A stretch of DNA of 7,633 nucleotides, taken from the NCBI GenBank assembly GCA_021790855.1, contig JAJYFP010000030.1, positions 1 through 7,633 on the forward strand. Reading direction: 5' to 3'. A program made the translations under genes and the position numbers. Of the stretch, positions 1-5,273 are shown one piece after another. Each line of letters opens with the position of its first letter. Position 1 is the first letter of the stretch. Origin of the DNA: Actinomycetes bacterium. GTDB lineage: Bacteria; Actinomycetota; Acidimicrobiia; Acidimicrobiales; Acidimicrobiaceae. Below the pieces are notes generated by a model. It saw nothing but the letters and a program-made list of their open reading frames with translations, searched no databases and was not told the DNA's origin.

Positions 1-286
1 CTTGGCGAAAGCGCACTTGAGGGTACTTTCTCAGCAGCGTTCTTATGGGAAATGACACGTCTCCGGGATTTAGACCAGCAGTTGCCACTTGATAGAGCAA
101 GGGTTGAAAGGTGGCAAAGTTATGTCTATCGATCAATAAAATATCAAAGTTTTCGCGGTAGAGAGTCTCTACTGCGGACAAACCTGCAAACCCAGCGCCT
201 ACGATTACGACCTTTTTCCTTGTTGTAGAGTCGAAGTTTGCCAAATTTAAGGCGTGTTTTCTGTCTCTCGCTAAAGGCCATCTCAT
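1..286 (-). CDS. ndh: Type II NADH dehydrogenase (NDH-2), N-terminal part, cut by window edge
   Basis: I translated this strand directly; 95 codons are visible and the C-terminal part lies off the left edge. NDH-2 is a single-subunit, membrane-associated flavoprotein that passes electrons from NADH to the quinone pool without pumping protons. The sequence shows a beta strand followed by the FAD-binding glycine motif GAGFAG (residues 30-35), an acidic residue at the end of the second strand (LLIDRHNF, Asp53), and then FQPLLYQVATAGL, a segment typical of NDH-2 and related pyridine-nucleotide:quinone reductases. The ATG is chosen because a TAG lies in frame two codons upstream and AAGGA sits about 7 bases before it. 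The roughly 24 residues before the first strand are a longer leader than usual. The gene has its own promoter and is separated from the cytochrome b gene by a strong terminator. Family assignment is firm; the exact quinone-reductase subtype is less so because only the FAD domain start is visible. Confidence 0.88.
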   Translation of the reverse strand, partial: MRWPLARDRKHALNLANFDSTTRKKVVIVGAGFAGLSAVETLYRENFDILLIDRHNFATFQPLLYQVATAGLNPGDVSFPIRTLLRKYPQVRFRQ

Positions 287-289
287 GGT

Positions 290-331
290 CTATTCCTTTA
301 CTTGGTGCCGTTTCGGATGTGTTAGCGTCAT
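290..331 (-). CDS. Possible 13-residue leader ORF ahead of ndh
   Basis: An ATG at 331-329 is preceded by GAGGAG with about 7 bases of spacing and opens a 13-codon frame (MTLTHPKRHQVKE) that ends in TAG three bases before the ndh ATG. Such spacing would allow translational coupling or leader-peptide control. Against this, the TATATT that overlaps its ribosome-binding region looks like a -10 box, in which case the leader would not be transcribed from that promoter. It resembles no peptide I know. Low confidence. Confidence 0.2.
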   Translation of the reverse strand: MTLTHPKRHQVKE

Positions 332-361
332 AATATAGCTCCTCGGGCGCAAGAGTGTAAA
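332..361 (-). promoter_or_regulatory. Probable sigma-70-type promoter for ndh
   Basis: Read on the minus strand, TTTACA (361-356) and TATATT (337-332) are separated by 18 bases. Both boxes are close to the housekeeping consensus and lie just upstream of the NDH-2 start, beyond the upstream terminator. Transcription would begin around 325, giving a short leader of about 40 bases. The -10 box overlaps the region that would serve a small upstream ORF, so the promoter and that ORF are competing readings of the same bases. Confidence 0.55.
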
Positions 362-403
362 AGGATGTGACAATGCCGATTGGTATGAAGTAGAGGTTGC
401 GGC

Positions 404-441
404 AAAAGAAAGCCCTGTTATATGGAACAGGGCTTTCTTTT
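404..441 (-). terminator. Strong intrinsic terminator after the cytochrome b gene
   Basis: A perfect 16-bp inverted repeat (404-419 with 426-441) encloses a 6-base loop. The core is GCCCTGTT/AACAGGGC, and the outer A/T pairs give a U-rich tail on either strand. It starts 15 bases after the cytochrome b stop codon and insulates that transcript from ndh. Its symmetry means it could work in both directions. Confidence 0.9.
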
Positions 442-455
442 TTAGCAGTAGGCTC

Positions 456-2045
456 CTACTTTGAGGCGTTTTGGTCCTTGTAAAAGTCTCGCCAGATTAA
501 CTTATAGAGCCCTATTTTTTCAGGTATTGATCTCACTCCAGGAATGAAAGGTATCGAGGCGAAGCCTAAGGTTAGTAGTACCATTATCGACATTACAAGC
601 GCGTCTGCGTTGGACGATGTCGACATCGGTGGAATCTGATACCACATGGTGTAGAGCCATAACCAAGGTTGACCGGGCCACTTGTCAGTCTCGTTCATCA
701 TACCCCACTGATCACCGGTGAGATGATCTTGTTGGGCAAGCGTAGCCATGTAGCTTCCGTCGGCCATAAATAAAAGGGGTTTGGTATAGTCGGTCCCGTA
801 GAACTGATGAGAGTTTTCTAGATCTGAGTCTAATCCGCCAGTGTTCGCCATGGTCAGGAGGTTCTTCATGAGAATCGGAATGGGACCATAGTTGCCCTTC
901 GGAACAGATATTGAGTTACCGATCACGGCAAGCTTTGTGTCCGCTTTGGCAAAGCTGCTGTTCCATGTGTTCTGCAAGGAGGGCGTTGCAGATTCATAGG
1001 TTATCAGAGCGTCCTTGAGAGTTGGGTTGTTGGGAATCGTTGACAGTGGTTGCAATACGAAGTCCTGAGCCGAGTTGATTGGAATTCGAACTCCTGCAAT
1101 CTTTTGTAGCGATATCGGTCCAATAGATTGAAGTGCGCCAGTTCCGTTGTTGTAGGGAGGTCCGTAGCTGCCTGAAAACGATGTACCAGCAAGCTCCGTT
1201 GCGGCGGTAGTTACAAAGTCTACCGGATCTGCTTTTGCCCATCTTTGGATGGTGAGGGGTGCTTTATTCGGAGAGGAGAATACGACCGATAGCGTGACCG
1301 AAAGCAACGAAACTACAATGAGAGCTATGACCCCTTCTTTGATGATGTCATAAGGTCTGACCTTACCGCTCCAAGGCTTCGCGTAGTCTTGCTTATCCTC
1401 GAACGTTCCTATGGGAGGAACAACTCCCTTGACGCGAACTCCAAGGATGTGAACGCCAACGATTATTACTACTAGGAGCGGAAGGAGGAGTATGTGCCAC
1501 ATAAACATTTGACCAAAGTTCATGAGATTGAAGAAGGCTCCAATCCCGATGGAGTTCATAGCGTCTTTCCCTTGTGTCGATATCCACTGAGAGTCAAAGT
1601 TTTGCTGGGACAGGTATCCTGTAAATGCGGCGCCTATTGAAACTAAGAACGCTACTGCACCAGTAATCCAAGTCAGTGCTCTTTTGCCACGCCAGGCCGC
1701 CATGAAGAACTTTCCCCAAAGGTGAACTACCATAAAGAAGAAGAACAGTTCAACGCTCCAAAGGTGGAGCGAGTTTATAAAGTGACCTTCGGGACTCTGC
1801 TGCCACCATGAAGGACCAAAAAACGCCAGGATTCCGCCCGAGATTGCTACGACACCAAGAGCTGAAAGCGTCAGTACCCCGAACACGTAGATCCAACTCG
1901 AAACATAGGCTGGCTGACTATCTGGGAGTAGTTTTTGCGGAGGAAGTTCCCCGACAGCCTTTCGACGAAGTTTTGTCGTCCACTGATGGTTGATTACATC
2001 TTCGTCATCGATTTTTGTATCTTTAATCTCCTTATCGTCTATCAT
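456..2045 (-). CDS. Cytochrome b6-like quinol-oxidoreductase subunit with long extracytoplasmic segment
   Basis: This 529-residue integral membrane protein belongs to the cytochrome b/b6 family, the di-haem subunit that moves electrons across the membrane in bc- and b6f-type complexes. Candidate haem ligands are His94/His108 (14 apart) and His184/His199 (15 apart, the b6 spacing). Predicted helices lie near 51-75, 94-118, 122-145, 182-204 and 237-257, with a last one near 482-502. Between the last two lies a hydrophilic segment of about 225 residues (258-481), far longer than the E-F loop of ordinary cytochrome b. No intact PEWY motif is seen; residues 459-473 read QPWLWLYTMWYQIPP in roughly that place, without the usual Glu. 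Only one helix follows. The start at 2045 is chosen because GGGAGG lies 6 bases upstream and the ATG overlaps the preceding gene's TGA; a frame extension to 2156 would bury that gene. No Rieske or cytochrome c gene is present in the window, so the electron partner is unknown. Confidence 0.85.
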   Translation of the reverse strand: MIDDKEIKDTKIDDEDVINHQWTTKLRRKAVGELPPQKLLPDSQPAYVSSWIYVFGVLTLSALGVVAISGGILAFFGPSWWQQSPEGHFINSLHLWSVELFFFFMVVHLWGKFFMAAWRGKRALTWITGAVAFLVSIGAAFTGYLSQQNFDSQWISTQGKDAMNSIGIGAFFNLMNFGQMFMWHILLLPLLVVIIVGVHILGVRVKGVVPPIGTFEDKQDYAKPWSGKVRPYDIIKEGVIALIVVSLLSVTLSVVFSSPNKAPLTIQRWAKADPVDFVTTAATELAGTSFSGSYGPPYNNGTGALQSIGPISLQKIAGVRIPINSAQDFVLQPLSTIPNNPTLKDALITYESATPSLQNTWNSSFAKADTKLAVIGNSISVPKGNYGPIPILMKNLLTMANTGGLDSDLENSHQFYGTDYTKPLLFMADGSYMATLAQQDHLTGDQWGMMNETDKWPGQPWLWLYTMWYQIPPMSTSSNADALVMSIMVLLTLGFASIPFIPGVRSIPEKIGLYKLIWRDFYKDQNASK

Positions 2046-2230
2046 TTTTTTCCTCCCGGTCGGTGTGGAAAGGGAATTACCATTGCGAGCGCTAAGACTA
2101 CTAACATGAGTAGAATCAGGATGAGGTTTGCTACAGACATCTGTATGAACCCCCATTTGATATAGGAACCAGGCCCACTAAGGTTTATTAGGGCTCCTAC
2201 AATTAATGAAAATACATTGACCCCAAGCAT
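2042..2230 (-). CDS. Small membrane protein translationally coupled to cytochrome b
   Basis: This 62-residue protein has a weakly hydrophobic stretch near residues 4-18 and a strong membrane helix near 30-53 (VANLILILLMLVVLALAMVI), followed by a basic tail ending HRPGGKK. An excellent ribosome-binding site, AAAGGAG, lies 5 bases before the ATG, and a clear promoter stands upstream. Its TGA overlaps the cytochrome b ATG (ATGA), so the two proteins are probably made in step and act together. By position it could be a small accessory subunit that stabilises the cytochrome b, as small single-helix subunits do in b6f and bc complexes. That role is inference from context; I do not recognise a named family. 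Confidence 0.75.
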   Translation of the reverse strand: MLGVNVFSLIVGALINLSGPGSYIKWGFIQMSVANLILILLMLVVLALAMVIPFPHRPGGKK

Positions 2231-2700
2231 AAAGTCTCCTTTATAAGCAACGTAACTGTACTTTTGTCTTTACATGATGATTATAAAGTAGTTAGGGAAG
2301 TTTGAATAGGGTCATTTGTACCGTCTTGCTGATCTTGGGTTAGAGGCGACTGTCCCGGTGGAACGTTCTTCGTTAGCGAGCCAAGGGCTTAATTGTAAGT
2401 CTGCAGTCAACTACAGATGCACTGCTAGCTGTTATGGACGAAGTACTCCCTTGCAACTTGGACAGGTAAACTTGCTTTAGATCAGCTATCCTTTACAGCA
2501 CGTTCGTTAGTCGACGTGGATGAAAGTCATGGCGTAACTTATATCTCCTTAGACCCACTCGACTTGCTTGTTAGGGGAAGTAACGGATCCTATCTTTTAT
2601 GAACCCTCTAGTCTTCGCTCTATATCTCATATGTTAAGGCGACAACTACCGAACCATTTCTTATAGATCCTAAATCAGCGAAAGGAGTGTTCTGCAACGG
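2231..2700. other. 470-base gap without a supportable gene
   Basis: Apart from the promoter at its left end, I see no gene here. On the plus strand one frame stays open from 2429 to 2602 (58 codons) but has no ATG, and its only GTG is internal. A neighbouring frame ends in TAA near 2466. The peptides resemble nothing I know, so this may be a decayed gene or chance. No tRNA cloverleaf, terminator with a T-run, or tandem repeat was found. An AAAGGAG near 2690 has no plus-strand start codon that leads to a useful frame. Confidence 0.5.
2280..2307 (-). promoter_or_regulatory. Promoter of the small membrane protein-cytochrome b transcript
   Basis: On the minus strand a perfect TATAAT occupies 2285-2280. 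A -35-like ATTCAA lies at 2307-2302 with 16 bases between. The start of transcription would be near 2273, leaving a leader of about 40 bases before the 62-residue gene. The -10 box is convincing; the -35 box is weak. Confidence 0.6.
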
Positions 2701-3366
2701 CTACCGCAGGTTGAGCCCGCCATCGAGAAGAACAACTTCACCTGTGATGTAGGTGTTTGCGACGAGTGCTGACACGATGTCGGCGACATCATCGGGTTGT
2801 GCGGCACGACCCATGGGCGCGTTCTCGCGCCAGAAACGTTTCGTTTCGGTCCAATCAGCTGTCATCGGGGTGTCGACGAGACCGGGGGCAATAGCGTTAA
2901 CGCGGACGACAGGCCCGAGGGCGGCAGCGAGCAACTTGGTAGTATGATTTAGTGCTGCTTTGCTGGCGGCATATGGGATAGACGATCCCTTAGGGTGTAC
3001 GCCGGCATGGCTAGTTATGTTGATCACTGCACCCCCTCCTGGTTTCGTAGAAGTACGCAGAGCTGCCAGCGCGTTGGAAGTGAGGAGCCACGGCGCTATG
3101 AGGTTGACGTCTAGGAGGCGCCGCCACACCGACGCAGTAACGGTTTCGAGGTTGTCGTGAGGGATGGGCCAGCTGATCCCCGCGTTATTAACCAGCACGT
3201 CGAGACGTCCGTAAGTACTTATGACGGCATCGATGAGCGCCTTGCATTCAATCTCATCGGCGAGGTCTGCCTGTTCGTATGTACTACCGAGTTCATGGGC
3301 CAGACGGAGTCCGGCGTCACGGCTGGAACGTGAATGCACGACGGCGATCATGCCGTCCGCCGACAT
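2701..3366 (-). CDS. Short-chain dehydrogenase/reductase (SDR), 5' end uncertain
   Basis: This is a classical SDR, an NAD(P)-dependent oxidoreductase of the FabG-like group; the substrate cannot be read from sequence. From the ATG at 3366 it is 221 residues, with NNAG at 60-63, Asn88, Ser119 and the YxxxK pair Tyr132/Lys136 completing the catalytic tetrad, then PGLVDTP (151-157) and the usual SDR ending ITGEVVLLDGG. That ATG cannot be the true start of a working enzyme. The frame continues upstream with VALVTGSTSGIGAAIARR, so the dinucleotide-binding motif TGSTSGIG is at 3408-3385. The frame stays open to a TAA at 3513-3511 but contains no ATG, GTG, TTG or CTG. Either an unusual start codon is used or the 5' end has been lost or replaced. 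GC content is higher than nearby (57% and 63% in two hand-counted lines), suggesting transfer. The protein family is certain; whether the gene is functional is not. Confidence 0.75.
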   Translation of the reverse strand: MSADGMIAVVHSRSSRDAGLRLAHELGSTYEQADLADEIECKALIDAVISTYGRLDVLVNNAGISWPIPHDNLETVTASVWRRLLDVNLIAPWLLTSNALAALRTSTKPGGGAVINITSHAGVHPKGSSIPYAASKAALNHTTKLLAAALGPVVRVNAIAPGLVDTPMTADWTETKRFWRENAPMGRAAQPDDVADIVSALVANTYITGEVVLLDGGLNLR

Positions 3367-3457
3367 GCGTCGTGCGATTGCCGCACCGATCCCTGACGTA
3401 GAACCGGTTACGAGCGCAACGCAGAGGTTTTTGGTATCTTTCGAGGTCGAGTATGCT

Positions 3458-3487
3458 TTTATACTTTGTATTTTAGTGGTTACCCAA
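3458..3487 (-). promoter_or_regulatory. Probable promoter ahead of the SDR gene
   Basis: On the minus strand TTGGGT (3487-3482) and TATAAA (3463-3458) are 18 bases apart, an acceptable housekeeping promoter. Transcription would begin near 3451, inside the open frame that leads into the SDR. The resulting message would carry almost no leader and no usual start codon before the glycine-rich motif. The -35 box lies inside a palindrome, which suggests repression. Confidence 0.4.
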
Positions 3488-3495
3488 CTTGGGTA
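3481..3495. promoter_or_regulatory. 15-bp palindrome, operator-like
   Basis: TACCCAACTTGGGTA has two 7-base arms around a single central base, with no mismatch. It covers the -35 box of the probable SDR promoter, a typical place for a dimeric repressor such as a TetR- or MarR-type protein. No regulator gene lies in the window, so the binding protein is unknown. Confidence 0.4.
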
Positions 3496-3554
3496 CTCCC
3501 TACTACGGATTTAGATGACCCTTTAGGATGCTCTTCTAAAGAGTTGGCGTTTAA

Positions 3555-3579
3555 ACCGAAAGGGCCTTACCCTTTTGGT
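3555..3579 (-). terminator. Possible terminator at the end of the lipoprotein gene
   Basis: ACCGAAAGGG and CCCTTTTGGT form a 10-bp stem with a 5-base loop (CCTTA) that contains the lipoprotein gene's TAA. Read on the minus strand one pair is A/C; on the plus strand it is a G/T wobble. Only three T residues follow on the minus strand, so termination may be weak. Confidence 0.4.
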
Positions 3580-4256
3580 ATAGTTGTTGTAGTGCTTTGT
3601 GTCACCGGCGCCTTTACCGGTAGACCGTCAACATTTATCACGTACCATATTCCTCCTTTGCCCTCGGCTCGATACTGACCGGGACCGGTATCTCCGGAGT
3701 AGGTGTATAAAGGGTGCTGTCCGTAGGCGACCTGCTCTCTTTGCCCTGAGATGTCTGCTTCTAGTACTCCAATGTAGGCGGCGAGGACTCCTCCGGAGGC
3801 TTGCGGTGCACCATTTGTAAGATATGGTGGAAAGGCTCTAGCACAGATGTTCGAACAAAATGACTGTCGATATTGATCTCCCAACCTTATGTAAAGTGTC
3901 TTACCTGTACTAGTCGTAAGGATTTGTCCGAATGGCGAGTTGCGATATGAAAGCACGGCAGGACCTGGTGGATGACCCTGAATCCATCCGGGAAGCGTTG
4001 TCGAGGGGTAGTTTTGTACAGCAAAACCTGCTCCACTGTCTAAAGAAGGATTAGATCCTTGTGGAGATCCTTGTAGAAGGTGAGTATTCGTACCTGAGTA
4101 CCCCCCCTTATAAGTGGCCTTACCGTTAGAAGATCCAGGCACTACCACGGGAGCGGCCCCAGCGGGACCGTACTCTCCATTGGTGTAGTGGCAAGCACTT
4201 AGCGTTGTTGCTGCAGCCGTTATGCCTAAAAATGCCTTCACTATATTACTTTTCAC
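3567..4256 (-). CDS. Secreted lipoprotein of the Lipoprotein_15 (COG4315) type
   Basis: This 229-residue protein starts with a lipoprotein signal peptide: basic MKSNIVK, a hydrophobic stretch, then the lipobox LSAC with the lipid-bearing Cys22, so it should be anchored outside the cytoplasmic membrane. Residues 23-105 are rich in Gly, Pro, Ser and Asn and look like a flexible tether. Residues 107-212 match the family of secreted repeats of unknown function: GQILTTSTGKTLYIR, a Cys pair in CSNIC (134 and 138) followed by FPPY, then YGQHPLYTYSGDTGPGQ and GGIWYVINVDG. The two half-repeats are typical. A Thr-rich tail (QSTTTTIP) ends it. The start is a GTG with no clear ribosome-binding site; an in-frame TGA upstream and the signal peptide make it the best choice, though GTG codon 6 is an alternative. 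The biochemical role of this family is unknown. Confidence 0.8.
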   Translation of the reverse strand: MKSNIVKAFLGITAAATTLSACHYTNGEYGPAGAAPVVVPGSSNGKATYKGGYSGTNTHLLQGSPQGSNPSLDSGAGFAVQNYPSTTLPGWIQGHPPGPAVLSYRNSPFGQILTTSTGKTLYIRLGDQYRQSFCSNICARAFPPYLTNGAPQASGGVLAAYIGVLEADISGQREQVAYGQHPLYTYSGDTGPGQYRAEGKGGIWYVINVDGLPVKAPVTQSTTTTIPKG

Positions 4257-4333
4257 ATAGGTGAGTCTAACGATGCTATGGACGCTTATGCTCTTTCAAA
4301 GTTAAGGGTAGCTTCATTAAGCGCTATGAAGGT

Positions 4334-4371
4334 CTCTGACTCTGAGGCGTTTACTCGTAACCGAGTCAGAG
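4334..4371. repeat. Inverted repeat at the end of gpmA
   Basis: CTCTGACTC (4334-4342) is matched by GAGTCAGAG (4363-4371) around a 20-base loop, and an overlapping 8-bp pairing GACTCTGA/TCAGAGTC is also possible. The gpmA stop codon lies in the right arm. No T-run follows on the minus strand, so it is not a standard terminator; it may protect the 3' end of the message. Confidence 0.35.
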
Positions 4372-5118
4372 TCTAAGAATGTGTTTCGACTCAACACCTA
4401 GGTGTTTATCGAGTTGGTAAACGATGGGCTCACCATTTGGTATTTCGTACTTTACGATCTCGTTGTCTGATACGTTCTCCAAGTGCTTAATTAGCGCTCT
4501 TAGAGAATTTCCGTGAGCGGAGACCAGTACGGTCTCCGCTTCAATTAAGCGTGGCACTAACTCATCATACCAAAAGGGCATCATTCTTTCTAAGACGTCT
4601 TTTAGGCACTCTGTCGCAGGTAGTAGTTCTCTTGCAACTTTTCGATACCGAAGATCTTCAAAGAGATCCACCATATCGTTAGGATGTAGCGGGGGAGGTG
4701 GTGTGTCGAACGATCGTCGCCACAGTTTCACTTGATCGTCTCCGTAGAGCTGAGCTGTTTCGGCCTTATTGAGACCTTGTAACGATCCATAGTGCCGTTC
4801 ATTCAAACGCCAAGACTTTTCTACAGGTATCCAACTTAGTTCCATCTCGTAGAGAGCCAGATCTAGAGTCTTTACTGCTCGCTTCAGAACCGAGGTGAAG
4901 GCGACAGTTGGAAGTAGTCCAGCTTGGGATAGGAGTTTTCCTGCTGCTACAGCCTCTCTTATTCCTTGGTCAGTGAGGTCAACGTCAACCCATCCCGTGA
5001 ACCGGTTCTCAAGGTTCCAGGTGCTTTGACCGTGTCGTAAAAGTATCAAAGTTGCCACGTCAAAACAATAGTGGGAATTGTGCTCAGGACCAATCTGGGA
5101 AGTCTCTGCACTCGACAT
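4366..5118 (-). CDS. gpmA: 2,3-bisphosphoglycerate-dependent phosphoglycerate mutase
   Basis: This cytoplasmic enzyme interconverts 3-phosphoglycerate and 2-phosphoglycerate in glycolysis and gluconeogenesis through a phosphohistidine intermediate. The 250-residue protein carries the signature LRHGQSTWN with the phosphorylated His29, FTGWVDVDLT, ERHYGSLQGLNKAE with the acid/base Glu107, the PPPP/LHPND loop, and SAHGNSLRAL with the second active-site His202. These mark the dPGM/GpmA type rather than a general histidine phosphatase. About 20 residues precede the usual N-terminal strand. The ATG at 5118 has AGGA close by; GTG at codon 21, directly before ATLILLRHG, would give the more usual N-terminus but has no ribosome-binding site. 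It is transcribed away from dnaK, and a HAIR operator begins only three bases upstream of this ATG, so it may share heat-shock control. Confidence 0.93.
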   Translation of the reverse strand: MSSAETSQIGPEHNSHYCFDVATLILLRHGQSTWNLENRFTGWVDVDLTDQGIREAVAAGKLLSQAGLLPTVAFTSVLKRAVKTLDLALYEMELSWIPVEKSWRLNERHYGSLQGLNKAETAQLYGDDQVKLWRRSFDTPPPPLHPNDMVDLFEDLRYRKVARELLPATECLKDVLERMMPFWYDELVPRLIEAETVLVSAHGNSLRALIKHLENVSDNEIVKYEIPNGEPIVYQLDKHLGVESKHILRL

Positions 5119-5121
5119 AAT

Positions 5122-5142
5122 CCTGAGTGAACATGACTCAAC
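5122..5142. promoter_or_regulatory. HAIR operator (HspR-binding inverted repeat)
   Basis: CCTGAGT-N7-ACTCAAC matches the HAIR consensus CTTGAGT-N7-ACTCAAG at 12 of 14 arm positions with the exact 7-base spacer. In actinobacteria HspR binds HAIR with DnaK as co-repressor to control the dnaK operon. Here it lies in the gpmA-dnaK divergent region, immediately ahead of gpmA and about 130 bases before the dnaK ATG. Confidence 0.75.
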
Positions 5143-5189
5143 TTTTCAGTTCAGTCTAAGAATATAGGAATAATGTTGTGTTGTGAGTG

Positions 5190-5226
5190 TTGAGTCATAC
5201 GTAAAGCTGATATAAACTGACTCAGG
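5190..5226 (+). promoter_or_regulatory. Probable dnaK promoter with flanking HAIR-like half-sites
   Basis: TTGAGT (5190-5195) and TATAAA (5211-5216) could form a promoter with a short 15-base spacer. The -35 box is also a HAIR half-site (TTGAGTCA), and its inverse TGACTCAG (5218-5225) follows the -10 box. The half-sites are 20 bases apart, not the standard spacing, so they may be parts of degenerate HAIR elements. This arrangement would let a repressor bracket the promoter. An alternative -10, TATATT at 5228, has no good -35. Confidence 0.4.
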
Positions 5227-5262
5227 TTATATTATTTGGTTAAGTTAAAGTGTATAAAAAAT

Positions 5263-5268
5263 AGGAGG
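5263..5268 (+). promoter_or_regulatory. Consensus ribosome-binding site of dnaK
   Basis: AGGAGG lies 5 bases before the dnaK ATG and is a perfect anti-16S match, consistent with a highly expressed chaperone gene and fixing the start. Confidence 0.85.
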
Positions 5269-5273
5269 CGTAC

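Noticed and set aside
2046..2156. 37-codon N-terminal extension of the cytochrome b frame
   Set aside because: It overlaps the well-supported 62-residue gene, lacks its own ribosome-binding site, and has an unstructured Ser/His-rich sequence unlike the family. The ATG at 2045 has GGGAGG and an ATGA overlap.
2401..2425. Stem-like TCTGCAG/CTACAGA as part of a tRNA or structured RNA
   Set aside because: A single short imperfect stem with no other arms, no T-loop consensus and no terminator.
2429..2602. 58-codon plus-strand open frame in the intergenic gap
   Set aside because: No ATG, no ribosome-binding site before its internal GTG, and no recognisable motif; kept only as a remark.
2684..2700. 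AAAGGAG as the ribosome-binding site of a plus-strand gene
   Set aside because: The only start-like codon (GTG) overlaps the motif itself, and the frame runs antisense to the SDR with a stop soon after.
4334..4371. Inverted repeat as an intrinsic terminator of gpmA
   Set aside because: The stem is only 8-9 bp with a 20-base loop, and no T-run follows on the minus strand, so it is listed as a repeat only.
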